The notes under the pieces were generated by a model. The model was not told the DNA's origin. It saw only the letters and a list, made by a program, of their open reading frames with translations, and ran no database searches. The translations under genes and the position numbers were made by a program. Shown here in pieces: positions 1-6,840 of a stretch of DNA of 35,392 nt; the stretch's first letter is position 1; the number at the start of each line of letters is the position of its first letter. The DNA is taken from positions 1 to 35,392 of the forward strand of contig JBEKLJ010000006.1 in NCBI GenBank assembly GCA_050010255.1. Direction: 5' to 3'. The DNA comes from JBEKLJ01 sp050010255. GTDB taxonomy: Bacteria; Acidobacteriota; Terriglobia; Bryobacterales; Bryobacteraceae.

Positions 1-330
1 TCCTGCCTGCCGGGGGTGCGGTCTGACTCCTTGGAGGCCGGCCCCCCCTAAGGCGCCGTCGTGTGCCCTCCAAGACCAACCACCCAGGCATGTCTACGAT
101 TGCGGTATGGAGAAGTCATAATTATAAGACGGATCTCACCCGTCGAAATGCAGCCACTACCCCAGCAAGAGGCCCAACCCGGTGCCATCGGAAGCCCAAC
201 GGTAGAACTGCCAGGACTAGGTCTAAGCCCCGGAGAAGCCGAACACCGGTTCCGCCCGAATCACGGCCCATCCGGGAACTGGCCCACTACTCGATTTTCG
301 CTCGCCGGGTTCGGCGATTCGGCGCACAAT
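1..330. other. Upstream region without a supported gene
   Basis: No convincing coding region is seen here. Open frames exist on both strands, but they lack family-like sequence and run into the next gene's frame. Positions 1-50 hold a G/C-run pair (ggggg near 13-17, cccccc near 44-49) that could form a hairpin. A short AT-rich patch near 117-130 (cataattataag) could hold a promoter, but it is about 200 nt from the next start. Confidence 0.4.
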
Positions 331-921
331 ATGACTATGAAGCGGCTGCTGGTCGGCACGGCGGGAATCGCGCTCTTTGCCTGCGCTTGTGGCGCACAGA
401 CGATGGTGGAGCACTCTCTCGTTACAGCCGGCGCCGCTTCGGCCGGCGCTGGGATGAAGAAGGCCGGCGACAGTGTCGGCTCCGCCCTCGGCAAGGTCTC
501 TCAGACGCTCGACCAGGCGGGCGCTTCCGCCAAGCCGGGCGCTTCCGCTCAGGCGGGCGCTTCCGCCAGGGCGGGCGGCGCTTCCGCTAAGGCTGGTTCG
601 ACGACCATAGTCGTAGTGCCCAAAGGCGCCGCGAGTGCCGCCGAGGGCCCCAACCTGGCGGCGCCAGACCCGGCGGCGGTCAAGACCGGCATGGAAGCCG
701 CCGAACTGGTCAAGCGCTTCGGCCAGCCCGTCATGAAGCTCTCCGACGGCGGCAACGAGACGTGGTGGTACGGAGCTGGCGACGATTCCGTCCGTGTCGA
801 GCTGCGCGACGGCAAGGTGGCCGCGGTGAGCGGCCAACCCAAGAGCGAGCCACAGGCCCCTGAGAAGAAGCCTCCCGCTGATCCGCCCAGACTGGATACG
901 GCGGTCGTCGTGCTGCGCTGA
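331..921 (+). CDS. Secreted Ala/Gly-rich protein with a BamE/SmpA-like C-terminal segment
   Basis: A 196-residue protein. It opens with a basic-hydrophobic signal sequence (MTMKRLLVGTAGIALFACAC); the Cys residues could make it a lipoprotein, but the lipobox is not canonical. Residues about 60-90 are a six-residue repeat (QAGASA, KPGASA, QAGASA, RAGGASA). The C-terminal part contains ELVKRFGQP, then ETWWYG and VRVELRDGKVAAV. That pattern resembles small SmpA/OmlA (BamE)-type domains, in which a start helix and GxP turn precede aromatic strands. This suggests an envelope role, which is inference only. I chose the ATG at 331 (another ATG lies at 337) because the signal sequence begins there; the frame is open upstream to 61 but that part is not protein-like. 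It stands alone, and the next gene is 460 nt away. Confidence 0.6.
   Translation: MTMKRLLVGTAGIALFACACGAQTMVEHSLVTAGAASAGAGMKKAGDSVGSALGKVSQTLDQAGASAKPGASAQAGASARAGGASAKAGSTTIVVVPKGAASAAEGPNLAAPDPAAVKTGMEAAELVKRFGQPVMKLSDGGNETWWYGAGDDSVRVELRDGKVAAVSGQPKSEPQAPEKKPPADPPRLDTAVVVLR
514..600 (+). repeat. In-frame 18-nt tandem repeat in the secreted protein gene
   Basis: Units start at 514, 532 and 550 (18 nt each). A 21-nt variant starts at 568 and a partial unit at 589. Each unit centres on ggcgcttccgc and encodes x-A/P-G-A-S-A. Unit lengths are multiples of three, so copy-number change would keep the frame. Confidence 0.8.
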
Positions 922-972
922 ACCCGTTCGAATCGAAAGCCGACTGAGCCCTTCCGTCCGAGAGCGCGGCCG

Positions 973-1237
973 GCCCGATCTTCTCACACGCCTTCGGCTG
1001 CGGCTTGCGGGAGGCCGGCATCTTCTCAAGTTGCGCTCGGCCGGCGTCCTCACAAAAACCGGGTACAGACAGCCACTTTTCGCCTACGCGAGTTCGTTGT
1101 CTTCAGCAAACTTGGAGCGCGAAAAGTGGTAGTCTGGCCCCGGTTTTTGTACGGACCTGCGGGCTCACCCCGTCGCGCGCCTTGAATCTACCGGCCTCGC
1201 GCGGCGCCTCGCTTCGAACGGTGTGAGAAGATCGGGC
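973..1237. repeat. 265-bp nested palindromic (MITE-like) element
   Basis: The outer ends are a 17-bp perfect inverted repeat: gcccgatcttctcacac at 973-989 against its complement at 1221-1237. A second, imperfect layer pairs the gaggccgg region near 1011 with ccggcctc near 1192. The core pairs 1052-1083 with 1119-1150, matching at 28 of 32 positions, with acaaaaaccggg at the base, cagac next and ccacttttcgc at the tip. The loop is 1084-1118. No ORF for a transposase is present. The GGGTACAGAC / GTCTG..CCCGG style of core resembles hairpins linked to REP-associated IS200-like transposases in other genomes; that link is from memory and unverified. Confidence 0.75.
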
Positions 1238-1382
1238 TGGTGGCCGCGGCTTCCCGCGTTCGTTCCGGCCGCACCAGCCAGGGTCGCTTGCTACAATTGG
1301 TAACAAGTCGCGGCGGCATGAGGAGATTGAGTATTTCTATCCTGCCGCTTGACGTTTTGTTTCGGTATTGCCCGCGGCCGGT

Positions 1383-2303
1383 ATGGACCTTGACCAGCTA
1401 CACACCTTTCTCGAGATTGTCCGGCTGAAGAGCTTCTCCAAGGCCGCCCAGACCTGTTTCCGCACTCAGCCGGCCATCAGCGCGCAGGTCCGCCAGCTCG
1501 AGCAGGAGCTGAACACCCAGCTTTTCGAGCGCTTCGGCAGCCGCATCTCGCTGACTACCGCCGGGAAGATCCTGGCTCAGTACGCCGAGCAGATCCTGGA
1601 CCTGCGCCGGCAGGCTCGGGACTCCATCCACGAGCTCGAGCTGGTACCGCGCGGCGAGCTCGTGATCGCCGCCAACGAAGCCACCTGCATCTACCTTCTG
1701 CCGGAGGTCTTCTCCGAATACCGCCGGCGCTTTCCGAACGTGCAGCTCGTGGTCGAGCGGGCTTACAGCAGCAGGATTGCCGAGGCCGTCCTGGAGAACC
1801 TCGTCGACTTCGGCTTCGCCCAGATGCCGGTGCAGGACCGCAAACTGCAAGTGGTGAAGGTCCACTCCGACGAGATCCGGCTCATCGTTCCCGCGGGCCA
1901 TCCGCTGGCCGGCCAGGCCTCGGTCGAGGCTCAGGACCTGCCGTCCTATCCCCTGCTGCTGCCGAAATACGGCACCACGCGGGCCCGTCTGAACGAGTGG
2001 CTGGAACTGGTCGAGGACTCGATCCACATCTCGATGGAACTGGACTCGACCGAGATGCTCAAGCGCTTTGTCGCGGCGGGCCTCGGCGTCTCCTTCATGG
2101 CGGTGTCGAGCTGCCGCGAGGAAACGGCCTCGGGCCGTTTGCTGGCCATCCCGCTGGCTCCCGAGCCCATGGTCCGGCGGCTGGCGCTGGTGTACCGTAA
2201 GGACAAGGCGCTCTCCAAGGCCGCCCTGGGCTTCATCCAGGTTGTGCTGGAGAAGTCCGGCATCGAAGGCCGGACGGCGCGCGTGGAGGAGGCACGAGCC
2301 TGA
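1383..2303 (+). CDS. LysR-family transcriptional regulator
   Basis: A 306-residue LysR-type regulator, the usual length for the family. The winged helix-turn-helix lies at residues 1-60 (MDLDQLHTFLEIVRLKSFSK, then TQPAISAQVRQLEQEL and LFER). It is followed by the linker helix and a periplasmic-binding-protein-like effector domain from about residue 90. The N-terminus and effector domain look closest to the CysB/CysL-type branch, but the ligand cannot be read from sequence. I start at the ATG at 1383; a TTG at 1368 would add five residues. The 145 nt upstream contain tacaat (1292-1297), which could be a -10 box. The stop is one base before the start of the next gene, so the two are probably co-transcribed. 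Confidence 0.9.
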   Translation: MDLDQLHTFLEIVRLKSFSKAAQTCFRTQPAISAQVRQLEQELNTQLFERFGSRISLTTAGKILAQYAEQILDLRRQARDSIHELELVPRGELVIAANEATCIYLLPEVFSEYRRRFPNVQLVVERAYSSRIAEAVLENLVDFGFAQMPVQDRKLQVVKVHSDEIRLIVPAGHPLAGQASVEAQDLPSYPLLLPKYGTTRARLNEWLELVEDSIHISMELDSTEMLKRFVAAGLGVSFMAVSSCREETASGRLLAIPLAPEPMVRRLALVYRKDKALSKAALGFIQVVLEKSGIEGRTARVEEARA

Positions 2304-2304
2304 T

Positions 2305-2670
2305 ATGGGCGAGCGCGGAAGCCTAAGGACCTCTACGATCCTGATAGCCACTGCCAGGCGCACGCGCGTCTATCGGGCGCTCGAGCAGGTTCCACCCGCT
2401 CTGCGCCGGAAGCTGGTCAGGTCCACGTCGGGTTCCAACGCCGGGACGGTGCTGATTGCCGACCGCCGGGGCGCTCGGGAACTGCTGAAGGCCAGTCTGG
2501 GGATTGCGCTGGAGCCGCCGGCCGAGCTCCCCGCGGGCCTCTTGCCGCTGGTTCGGGACGATGTCCGGCGGACGGCGCGCTACCTGCAGGCCCACTGGCG
2601 GGCATTGCTGGCCACCGGAGCGTTGGCTGCCGCGGCGTCCTGGGTGCTCGCCGGGCTGGTACGCCGGTAG
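2305..2670 (+). CDS. Small hypothetical protein with one C-terminal membrane helix
   Basis: A 121-residue protein I do not recognise. The N-terminal two thirds are soluble and basic (around TARRTRVYRALEQVPPALRR). They are followed by a segment of alternating strand and helix (GTVLIADRRGARELLKASLG). Residues about 98-118 are a hydrophobic helix (LLATGALAAAASWVLAGL) ending in RR, which predicts a tail-anchored protein with a cytoplasmic N-terminus. The ATG lies one base after the LysR stop codon, so translational coupling is likely. A role connected to that regulator is possible but unsupported. Confidence 0.6.
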   Translation: MGERGSLRTSTILIATARRTRVYRALEQVPPALRRKLVRSTSGSNAGTVLIADRRGARELLKASLGIALEPPAELPAGLLPLVRDDVRRTARYLQAHWRALLATGALAAAASWVLAGLVRR

Positions 2671-2678
2671 CGGGCGGG

Positions 2679-2798
2679 CTAGCTGGCTGCCAGGCGCGCA
2701 ATGCCGTGGCAGACCGACACAAGCAGGGCCGTCAGCAGCGCCACGTATAGCAGCGCCCGGAGTCTTCCGATTCTTCTCCGCGCATCCCAGTGCCGCAT
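2679..2798 (-). CDS. Possible 39-residue single-pass membrane protein
   Basis: A short ORF convergent with the previous gene, 8 nt apart. It has a basic N-terminus (MRHWDARRRIGRLR) and one hydrophobic helix (ALLYVALLTALLVSVC). An AGGTG motif lies 7 nt before the ATG. Third codon positions are mostly G or C, as in real genes here. The same frame stays open upstream through the 259-bp repeat, so the reading frame alone is weak evidence. Confidence 0.35.
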   Translation of the reverse strand: MRHWDARRRIGRLRALLYVALLTALLVSVCHGIARLAAS

Positions 2799-2892
2799 GT
2801 CTGCACCTGCGCCTCGCCGTCCGCGAGCGGTCTGCGCTCTTGATGTATTGGATGCCGGCGGCAGGCTGTCCGGTTCCCTCAGGTTTGCCCGT

Positions 2893-3151
2893 AGTCCGTC
2901 CGTGAGCCGGTGCGGCGGGTTCGAACTCAGTCGACCGGGGCAGTGCCCCGGAATGCGACCTTCACCCCTCGGGTGGAGCCGGCGCTCGCCGTAGCGCGGG
3001 CACTTCTGCCTGCCGCGTCGCCACTCCTGGCGACGCAGGGCGAGTGCGGGGATGCGCCCGGGAAGCGTTCCGCCAGACGTCGGCTGAAGCCGACGCTGCA
3101 AGCTGAAGCTCGCGCCACAAAGTGGAGGCCGCGCCGGCCTACGGACGGATT
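2893..3151. repeat. 259-bp dispersed MITE-like element, copy 1
   Basis: It is bounded by imperfect terminal inverted repeats (agtccgtccgtgag at 2893-2906 and ctacggacggatt at 3139-3151). It contains two strong internal hairpins: gcgtcgcc/ggcgacgc at 3015-3036, and cgtcggct/agccgacg near 3078-3095. It aligns without any gap to 21722-21980, with about 30 mismatches of 259 counted by eye (about 88% identity). It carries no gene, and occupies half of the 540-nt gap 2671-3210. Confidence 0.85.
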
Positions 3152-3196
3152 GCGGGTTTGCAGGCAGGGACTGCACCATCTGGCCCCGCGCGATGC

Positions 3197-3202
3197 TATT
3201 GT
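3197..3202 (+). promoter_or_regulatory. -10-like hexamer just upstream of rfbD
   Basis: TATTGT ends 8 nt before the rfbD start codon, and no clear Shine-Dalgarno sequence lies between. It matches the spacing of similar hexamers before several other genes in this window. No -35 element is recognisable. Inferred near-leaderless promoter. Confidence 0.4.
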
Positions 3203-3210
3203 AACCTCGT

Positions 3211-4101
3211 ATGCCGAACCGGGCAGTTGTTTTCGGGTGCTGGGGGCAGCTCGGCCTGGAACTGGTGGCCGAGCTGGAGCGGCGCGGCTACCAGGTCTTC
3301 GCCACCGACCGGGCCGACCTGGACATCACGGACCGCGGGCGCGTCGAGAGCCACCTGGCCGAGGTCGATCCGCAGGTGGTTTTCAACGCGGCCGCTCATA
3401 ACCAGGTGGACGTGGCCGAGGAGGACCCGCAAGCGGCCTTCGTGGTCAATGCGCTGGCCGTGCGGAACATTGCACTGGGCTGCCGCCAGGTGAACGCCCA
3501 GTTGGTCCACTACTCGACCGACTACGTGTTCGATGGCCGCGCCGGCCGGCCCTATGCAGAGGACGACGCGCCGCATCCCCTGGGCGCCTACGCCGTCTCG
3601 AAGCTCGCCGGAGAGATCTACGCCCAGGCCTACCTGGAAGCGCCGCTCCTCATCCGCACCTCGGGCGTCTTCGGCCCCGGCGGGCTGAAAACCGCGCGCG
3701 GCAACTTCATCGAGCTGATGCTGCGGCTGGCCTCGGGCGGCAAGCCCATCCGCGTGGTCGAGGATCACGTGGCCTCCCCGACTTACGCTCCGGAGCTGGC
3801 GGCGCGCTCCGTGGACCTCTACGAGCGGAACTTGCGGGGCATCTTTCACGTTGCGGGCGGCGTCCCGATATCCTGGTTCAACTTCGCGCGGCTGATCTTC
3901 GAGGTCGCGGGCTTGCACCCCGAATTGCGCGCCACCAACGAGAGGGAATACCGCACGGTGGCACACCGGCCGAAGTTCTCCGCGCTGTCGAACGCCAAGA
4001 TGGAGGCCGCCGGTCTGGCGCCCATGCCGCCGCTGGAGGTGTGTGTGCGGGACTACTTCAGGCGGCGCGCGGAGCGCGTGGAGCCGCCAGGCCAGAGCTA
4101 A
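3211..4101 (+). CDS. rfbD: dTDP-4-dehydrorhamnose reductase
   Basis: A 296-residue short-chain dehydrogenase of the RmlD/RfbD family. It catalyses the last step of dTDP-L-rhamnose synthesis, NAD(P)H-dependent reduction of the 4-keto sugar, in the cytoplasm. Sequence signs are the N-terminal nucleotide-binding loop in the form GCWGQLGLEL (family GxxGQLG), FNAAAHNQVDVAE, the signature STDYVFDG, and the catalytic YAVSKLAGE (YxxxK). Length is normal. The other rml genes are not nearby, so it is an orphan of the pathway here. Its stop codon overlaps that of the convergent VWA gene by 4 nt. A related NAD-dependent sugar epimerase cannot be fully excluded. Confidence 0.88.
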   Translation: MPNRAVVFGCWGQLGLELVAELERRGYQVFATDRADLDITDRGRVESHLAEVDPQVVFNAAAHNQVDVAEEDPQAAFVVNALAVRNIALGCRQVNAQLVHYSTDYVFDGRAGRPYAEDDAPHPLGAYAVSKLAGEIYAQAYLEAPLLIRTSGVFGPGGLKTARGNFIELMLRLASGGKPIRVVEDHVASPTYAPELAARSVDLYERNLRGIFHVAGGVPISWFNFARLIFEVAGLHPELRATNEREYRTVAHRPKFSALSNAKMEAAGLAPMPPLEVCVRDYFRRRAERVEPPGQS

Positions 4102-5120
4102 CTCGGCTCCGGCGGCACGGCCCAGTAGCCTTTCCGCGCCTGGACCTTCAGATCCCTGTCCCGCGTGCGGATTTCGATGCGCCGGAACGTGCCGTCCTTG
4201 GCGGGGTTCGTGGGTATGTAGCCGATGGCGTATTGGCTGCGCATCTCCTGCTGGATCTCCTCGAACGCCTCCGAGAGGGGGTGCCTGCGGTCCACGTGGA
4301 AGACACGGCCGCCCGTCTCCTCGGCGAACCGCTTCAGAGCCGACCACTGGCCGCCCAGGCCGCGGCCGAACCCGCCGCCGTAAGCCTGCGGGTCGTAGTA
4401 CTCGATCCCGTAAATCACCGCGTCGGCCTGGTGAGCCGCCCGCAGCGCTTCCTCCAGCTTCACGCGACTGCCCTGGTCGATACCGTCGCTGATCAGGATC
4501 ATGACCTTCCGCCCGACCTGGCCGCGGAGCCGCTCGTTGGCCGCCAGGTATACCGCGTCGTAGAGAACCGTCCCCCGCGGTGTGTAAATGGTTGGCACGG
4601 GACTGTCCATCACCTGCGGCGGCGGGGCATTCACCCTCAAACCATCCAGGCCCTTGCGCAGCAGCCGGGCGGAGCTGGTGTAGTCCTGGAGCAGCTCGGA
4701 ATCCTGGCCGAAGCTGATCAGGAACGCCAGGTCCTTCTTCCCCAACATCTGAGAGAAGAACTGGTCCGCGGCGTGCCTCTCGGTGTCGATGAGCCGCTCC
4801 TGGCTCCGGCTGACGTCCACCAGCAGGCCGATGGTCAGCGGCAAATCGGTCTCCCGGGCGAAGTAGCGAATGGCTTGCGGCTTGCCGTCTTCGGTGACGC
4901 TGAAATCCTCCTGGCCGAGGTTGCCCACCAGCCCGCCCTGCCGGTTGCGCACGGAACAGAGGACGTTGACGAACTCGACCTCGATCTTGATGGTGGGTCC
5001 AGGTTCCTGGGGGGCGGCAGGCGGCTGTGGAACGGCGGGCGGCTGCGCCAGCGCGCTCCAGGCAAGCGCCAAGCACAGGAACGCGGGCATCCCCCTCAAT
5101 GGCATGAGCACCAGTGGCAT
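4098..5120 (-). CDS. Secreted VWA-domain protein (VWFA-related acidobacterial type)
   Basis: A 340-residue protein with an N-terminal signal (around MPAFLCLALAWSALAQ) and a Pro-rich spacer (PPAVPQPPAAPQEPG). A strand-rich region follows (VEFVNVLCSVRNRQGGLVGN, then EDFSVTEDGKPQ). The von Willebrand A domain carries the metal-site motif DVSRS in LLVDVSRSQ and a later SDGIDQGS. The layout matches the VWFA-related domain family frequent in acidobacteria, whose members have mostly unknown functions and are exported. The start could be 5120, 5105 or 5090; the first gives the longest signal region. It is divergent from the glycosylase gene, 36 nt apart, and its stop overlaps that of rfbD. Confidence 0.85.
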   Translation of the reverse strand: MPLVLMPLRGMPAFLCLALAWSALAQPPAVPQPPAAPQEPGPTIKIEVEFVNVLCSVRNRQGGLVGNLGQEDFSVTEDGKPQAIRYFARETDLPLTIGLLVDVSRSQERLIDTERHAADQFFSQMLGKKDLAFLISFGQDSELLQDYTSSARLLRKGLDGLRVNAPPPQVMDSPVPTIYTPRGTVLYDAVYLAANERLRGQVGRKVMILISDGIDQGSRVKLEEALRAAHQADAVIYGIEYYDPQAYGGGFGRGLGGQWSALKRFAEETGGRVFHVDRRHPLSEAFEEIQQEMRSQYAIGYIPTNPAKDGTFRRIEIRTRDRDLKVQARKGYWAVPPEPS

Positions 5121-5156
5121 AATGCTAGACGCACGCCGAGCGGTCTCTGTTTCGCC

Positions 5157-5762
5157 ATGCAACCAGCGCTGGCTCACTTGAGGGCTTCCGATCCTGTAAT
5201 GGCCCGGCTGATCGACGAGATCGGGCCCTACGCCATCGAGTTCCTGGAGCCCGATTTCGCGACCCTCGCCAAGGCCATTGTCCTCCAACAGCTTAGCGGC
5301 AAGGTAGCCGAGATCATCTTCAACCGGCTGGTAGCCGCCGCGGGCGACGGGCGGCTGACGCCCCAAGGGGTGCTGAAGCTCCGCACCGAGAAGCTGCGGG
5401 CCCTGGGTCTCTCGCGCCAGAAGATCGGCTATCTGCGCGAGCTGGCGCGCCGCACCATCTCCGGCCAGGTGGACTTTGCCATGCTGGCCGCATTGCCGGA
5501 CGAGGAGGTCCACCAGCGGTTGATGGCGCTGAAGGGCATCGGCCCCTGGACCGTGCATATGTTCCTGATCTTCGCTCTGCGGCGCCTGGACGTGATGCCC
5601 TCGGCGGATCTCGGCATTCGCGCGGCGGTGCGCAAGGTCTACGGCCTGGCGCAGTTGCCCACGCCGGCCGAAGTGGACAGACTGGCGCGAAAGTGGCGCC
5701 CCTACTCGACCATTGCTTCCTGGTATCTCTGGCGCAGCCTGGAGACGAAGGCGGGACTGTAG
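5157..5762 (+). CDS. DNA-3-methyladenine glycosylase II (AlkA-type HhH-GPD)
   Basis: A 201-residue base-excision-repair glycosylase that removes alkylated bases such as 3-methyladenine. It contains the HhH-GPD fold: the hairpin in LKGIGPWTVHMF (about residues 122-133) and the catalytic Asp at residue 151 in PSADLGIRAAV. FATLAKAIVLQQLSGK near residue 40 is the conserved N-terminal helix of this family. It is compact, like archaeal and Gram-positive AlkA relatives, and lacks the N-terminal extra domain of E. coli AlkA. The frame is open far upstream, but 5157 is the first start that does not overlap the divergent VWA gene and it begins at a family-like position. It converges with the VapC-like gene at 39 nt. 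Confidence 0.88.
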   Translation: MQPALAHLRASDPVMARLIDEIGPYAIEFLEPDFATLAKAIVLQQLSGKVAEIIFNRLVAAAGDGRLTPQGVLKLRTEKLRALGLSRQKIGYLRELARRTISGQVDFAMLAALPDEEVHQRLMALKGIGPWTVHMFLIFALRRLDVMPSADLGIRAAVRKVYGLAQLPTPAEVDRLARKWRPYSTIASWYLWRSLETKAGL

Positions 5763-5801
5763 GGCGCCGCCGCTAAGGCGCTGCCGCGTGGCTGCACCGC
5801 C

Positions 5802-6215
5802 TCAACGTTGCCGGGTCGAGGGGCTCAGTATCGCAATCGGATCGCGCCGGTTCTTCCTGTACACGCGGAAATCCTCCTCATCCACGGTCACTACGATGTG
5901 CCGGGGATTGAGTTCGGCCATGCGGATGAGGCACAAGTCCGCGAAGTCCGGTTGGCGATCGGCGTAGCGCGCGGCGAGCTCGGAGAGCCGTTCCAGATGC
6001 CGCGAGGAATCGAACGCCAGGCGCAGCATGCCGTCCCGAACCAGCGCCAGTACGTAGGCGGTGGATTGAAGATGGAAGGCGGCCTCGGCCAGCACGGCGT
6101 CGCAGGTCAGCAGCGGCTCCACGATCTGCCCGGCTACGGCGACGGCCCAAGCATGATGGCGGTCGTGGCCGTTTCCGAAAGCGACGATGAAGCCGGTATC
6201 GGCGATGGCTTTCAT
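5802..6215 (-). CDS. PIN-domain ribonuclease toxin (VapC-like)
   Basis: A 137-residue PIN-domain protein, probably an RNase toxin. Acidic residues expected in the metal-binding site are visible: Asp in AIADTGFIVA at the N-terminus, Glu in LLTCDAVLAEAAFHL, Asp in PDFADLCLIRMAE and the terminal VTVDEEDFRVYR. The start overlaps the stop of the upstream ribbon-helix-helix gene by 4 nt (ATGA), the standard antitoxin-toxin arrangement. VapC toxins usually cleave tRNA or rRNA, but the target here is unknown. Confidence 0.85.
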   Translation of the reverse strand: MKAIADTGFIVAFGNGHDRHHAWAVAVAGQIVEPLLTCDAVLAEAAFHLQSTAYVLALVRDGMLRLAFDSSRHLERLSELAARYADRQPDFADLCLIRMAELNPRHIVVTVDEEDFRVYRKNRRDPIAILSPSTRQR

Positions 6216-6424
6216 CGCCCCGAGAACCCCTTGCGCGCGGAGAGATCGGCGGGGCCGGCGATCAGCCCGGCGTGGCGCATGAACCGCGCTGCGCCCCCCT
6301 CCGTCTTCGCCCGGTCCAACTGCTGGCGCACGATCCGGCCGGCGGGTATCCCCGTTCGCCTGGAAGTCTCCTCGAGCCACTCGGCGAGTTCCTGTGTAAG
6401 GCGAATTGTGATTGTATGACTCAC
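6212..6424 (-). CDS. Ribbon-helix-helix antitoxin (CopG/VapB-like)
   Basis: A 70-residue partner of the PIN toxin. The N-terminus VSHTITIRLTQELAEWLEE fits a CopG-type strand-helix-helix DNA-binding fold (HTITIRL strand, then two helices through RRTGIPAGRIVRQQL). The C-terminal tail should wrap the toxin. I chose the GTG at 6424 because the family normally begins right before this strand and because a -10-like TACAAT lies 8 nt upstream of it. An upstream GTG at 6442 would put that box inside the coding region. Autoregulation of the pair is expected from the family, not shown. Confidence 0.8.
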   Translation of the reverse strand: MSHTITIRLTQELAEWLEETSRRTGIPAGRIVRQQLDRAKTEGGAARFMRHAGLIAGPADLSARKGFSGR

Positions 6425-6432
6425 AAGGCAGA

Positions 6433-6438
6433 ATTGTA
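6433..6438 (-). promoter_or_regulatory. -10-like TACAAT before the vapBC-type operon
   Basis: Read on the minus strand, TACAAT lies 8 nt before the GTG start at 6424. There is no good Shine-Dalgarno sequence and no -35 match. It supports the shorter antitoxin start. Confidence 0.4.
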
Positions 6439-6511
6439 ACACACCCCGGGACCGCCGGCGGCGCCGCGCCTCGGCCTATAGGAGTGGCCACCCCGAGCCG
6501 ATAAGGCGGGC

Positions 6512-6799
6512 ATGGAGCAGGAGCCTAAGCGCGCCCGCGTGACCCTGATTGGCGTCAAGGAGCTGGAGCTTTACGGTGAAGTGCGGAGAATCGAGGGCAG
6601 CCGCACCGAGGTCGTCGTGGACACGCCCATCGAGCCGGGGCAAGCCCTCAAGCTCGAGTGGGGTGAAATGCTGCTCCTGGGTGAGGTGAGGGCCTGCCGG
6701 CCCGAGGACCGCCGCTACTCGGTCCTGGTGGAGATGGAGCATTCCGTGCGCTGTACGCAGGAGCTGGCACGGCTGGCCCGCGCTCTGCTGGACGCCTAG
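6512..6799 (+). CDS. Small PilZ-like protein
   Basis: A 95-residue protein made largely of beta strands (RARVTLIGVKELELYGEVRR, then TEVVVDTPIEPGQALKLEWG and LLLGEVRACRPED) with a final helix (ELARLARALL). The alternation and the 'pGqxvkl ... lxGeVrxc' pattern resemble degenerate PilZ-type domains. The usual c-di-GMP motifs (RxxxR and D/NxSxxG) are not clearly present, so it may not bind c-di-GMP. It stands alone and converges with the transferase gene at 6841. Confidence 0.55.
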   Translation: MEQEPKRARVTLIGVKELELYGEVRRIEGSRTEVVVDTPIEPGQALKLEWGEMLLLGEVRACRPEDRRYSVLVEMEHSVRCTQELARLARALLDA

Positions 6800-6840
6800 C
6801 CAGCCCCCGGCGGCAGCCTGAGCGTCGTCCGAGCCACGGC

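Noticed and set aside
61..330. Upstream extension of the first gene to position 61
   Set aside because: The extension is not protein-like and would bury an evident signal peptide that begins at 331.
2679..3179. 166-codon minus-strand ORF through the 259-bp repeat
   Set aside because: Most of it is the repeat translated; only the last 39 codons look gene-like.
3196..5076. Minus-strand open frame of 626 codons over rfbD and the VWA gene
   Set aside because: It crosses two genes in other frames with clear motifs and has no family-like sequence.
6424..6442. GTG at 6442 as the antitoxin start
   Set aside because: The -10-like TACAAT lies inside this extension and the family starts right before the first strand, at 6424.
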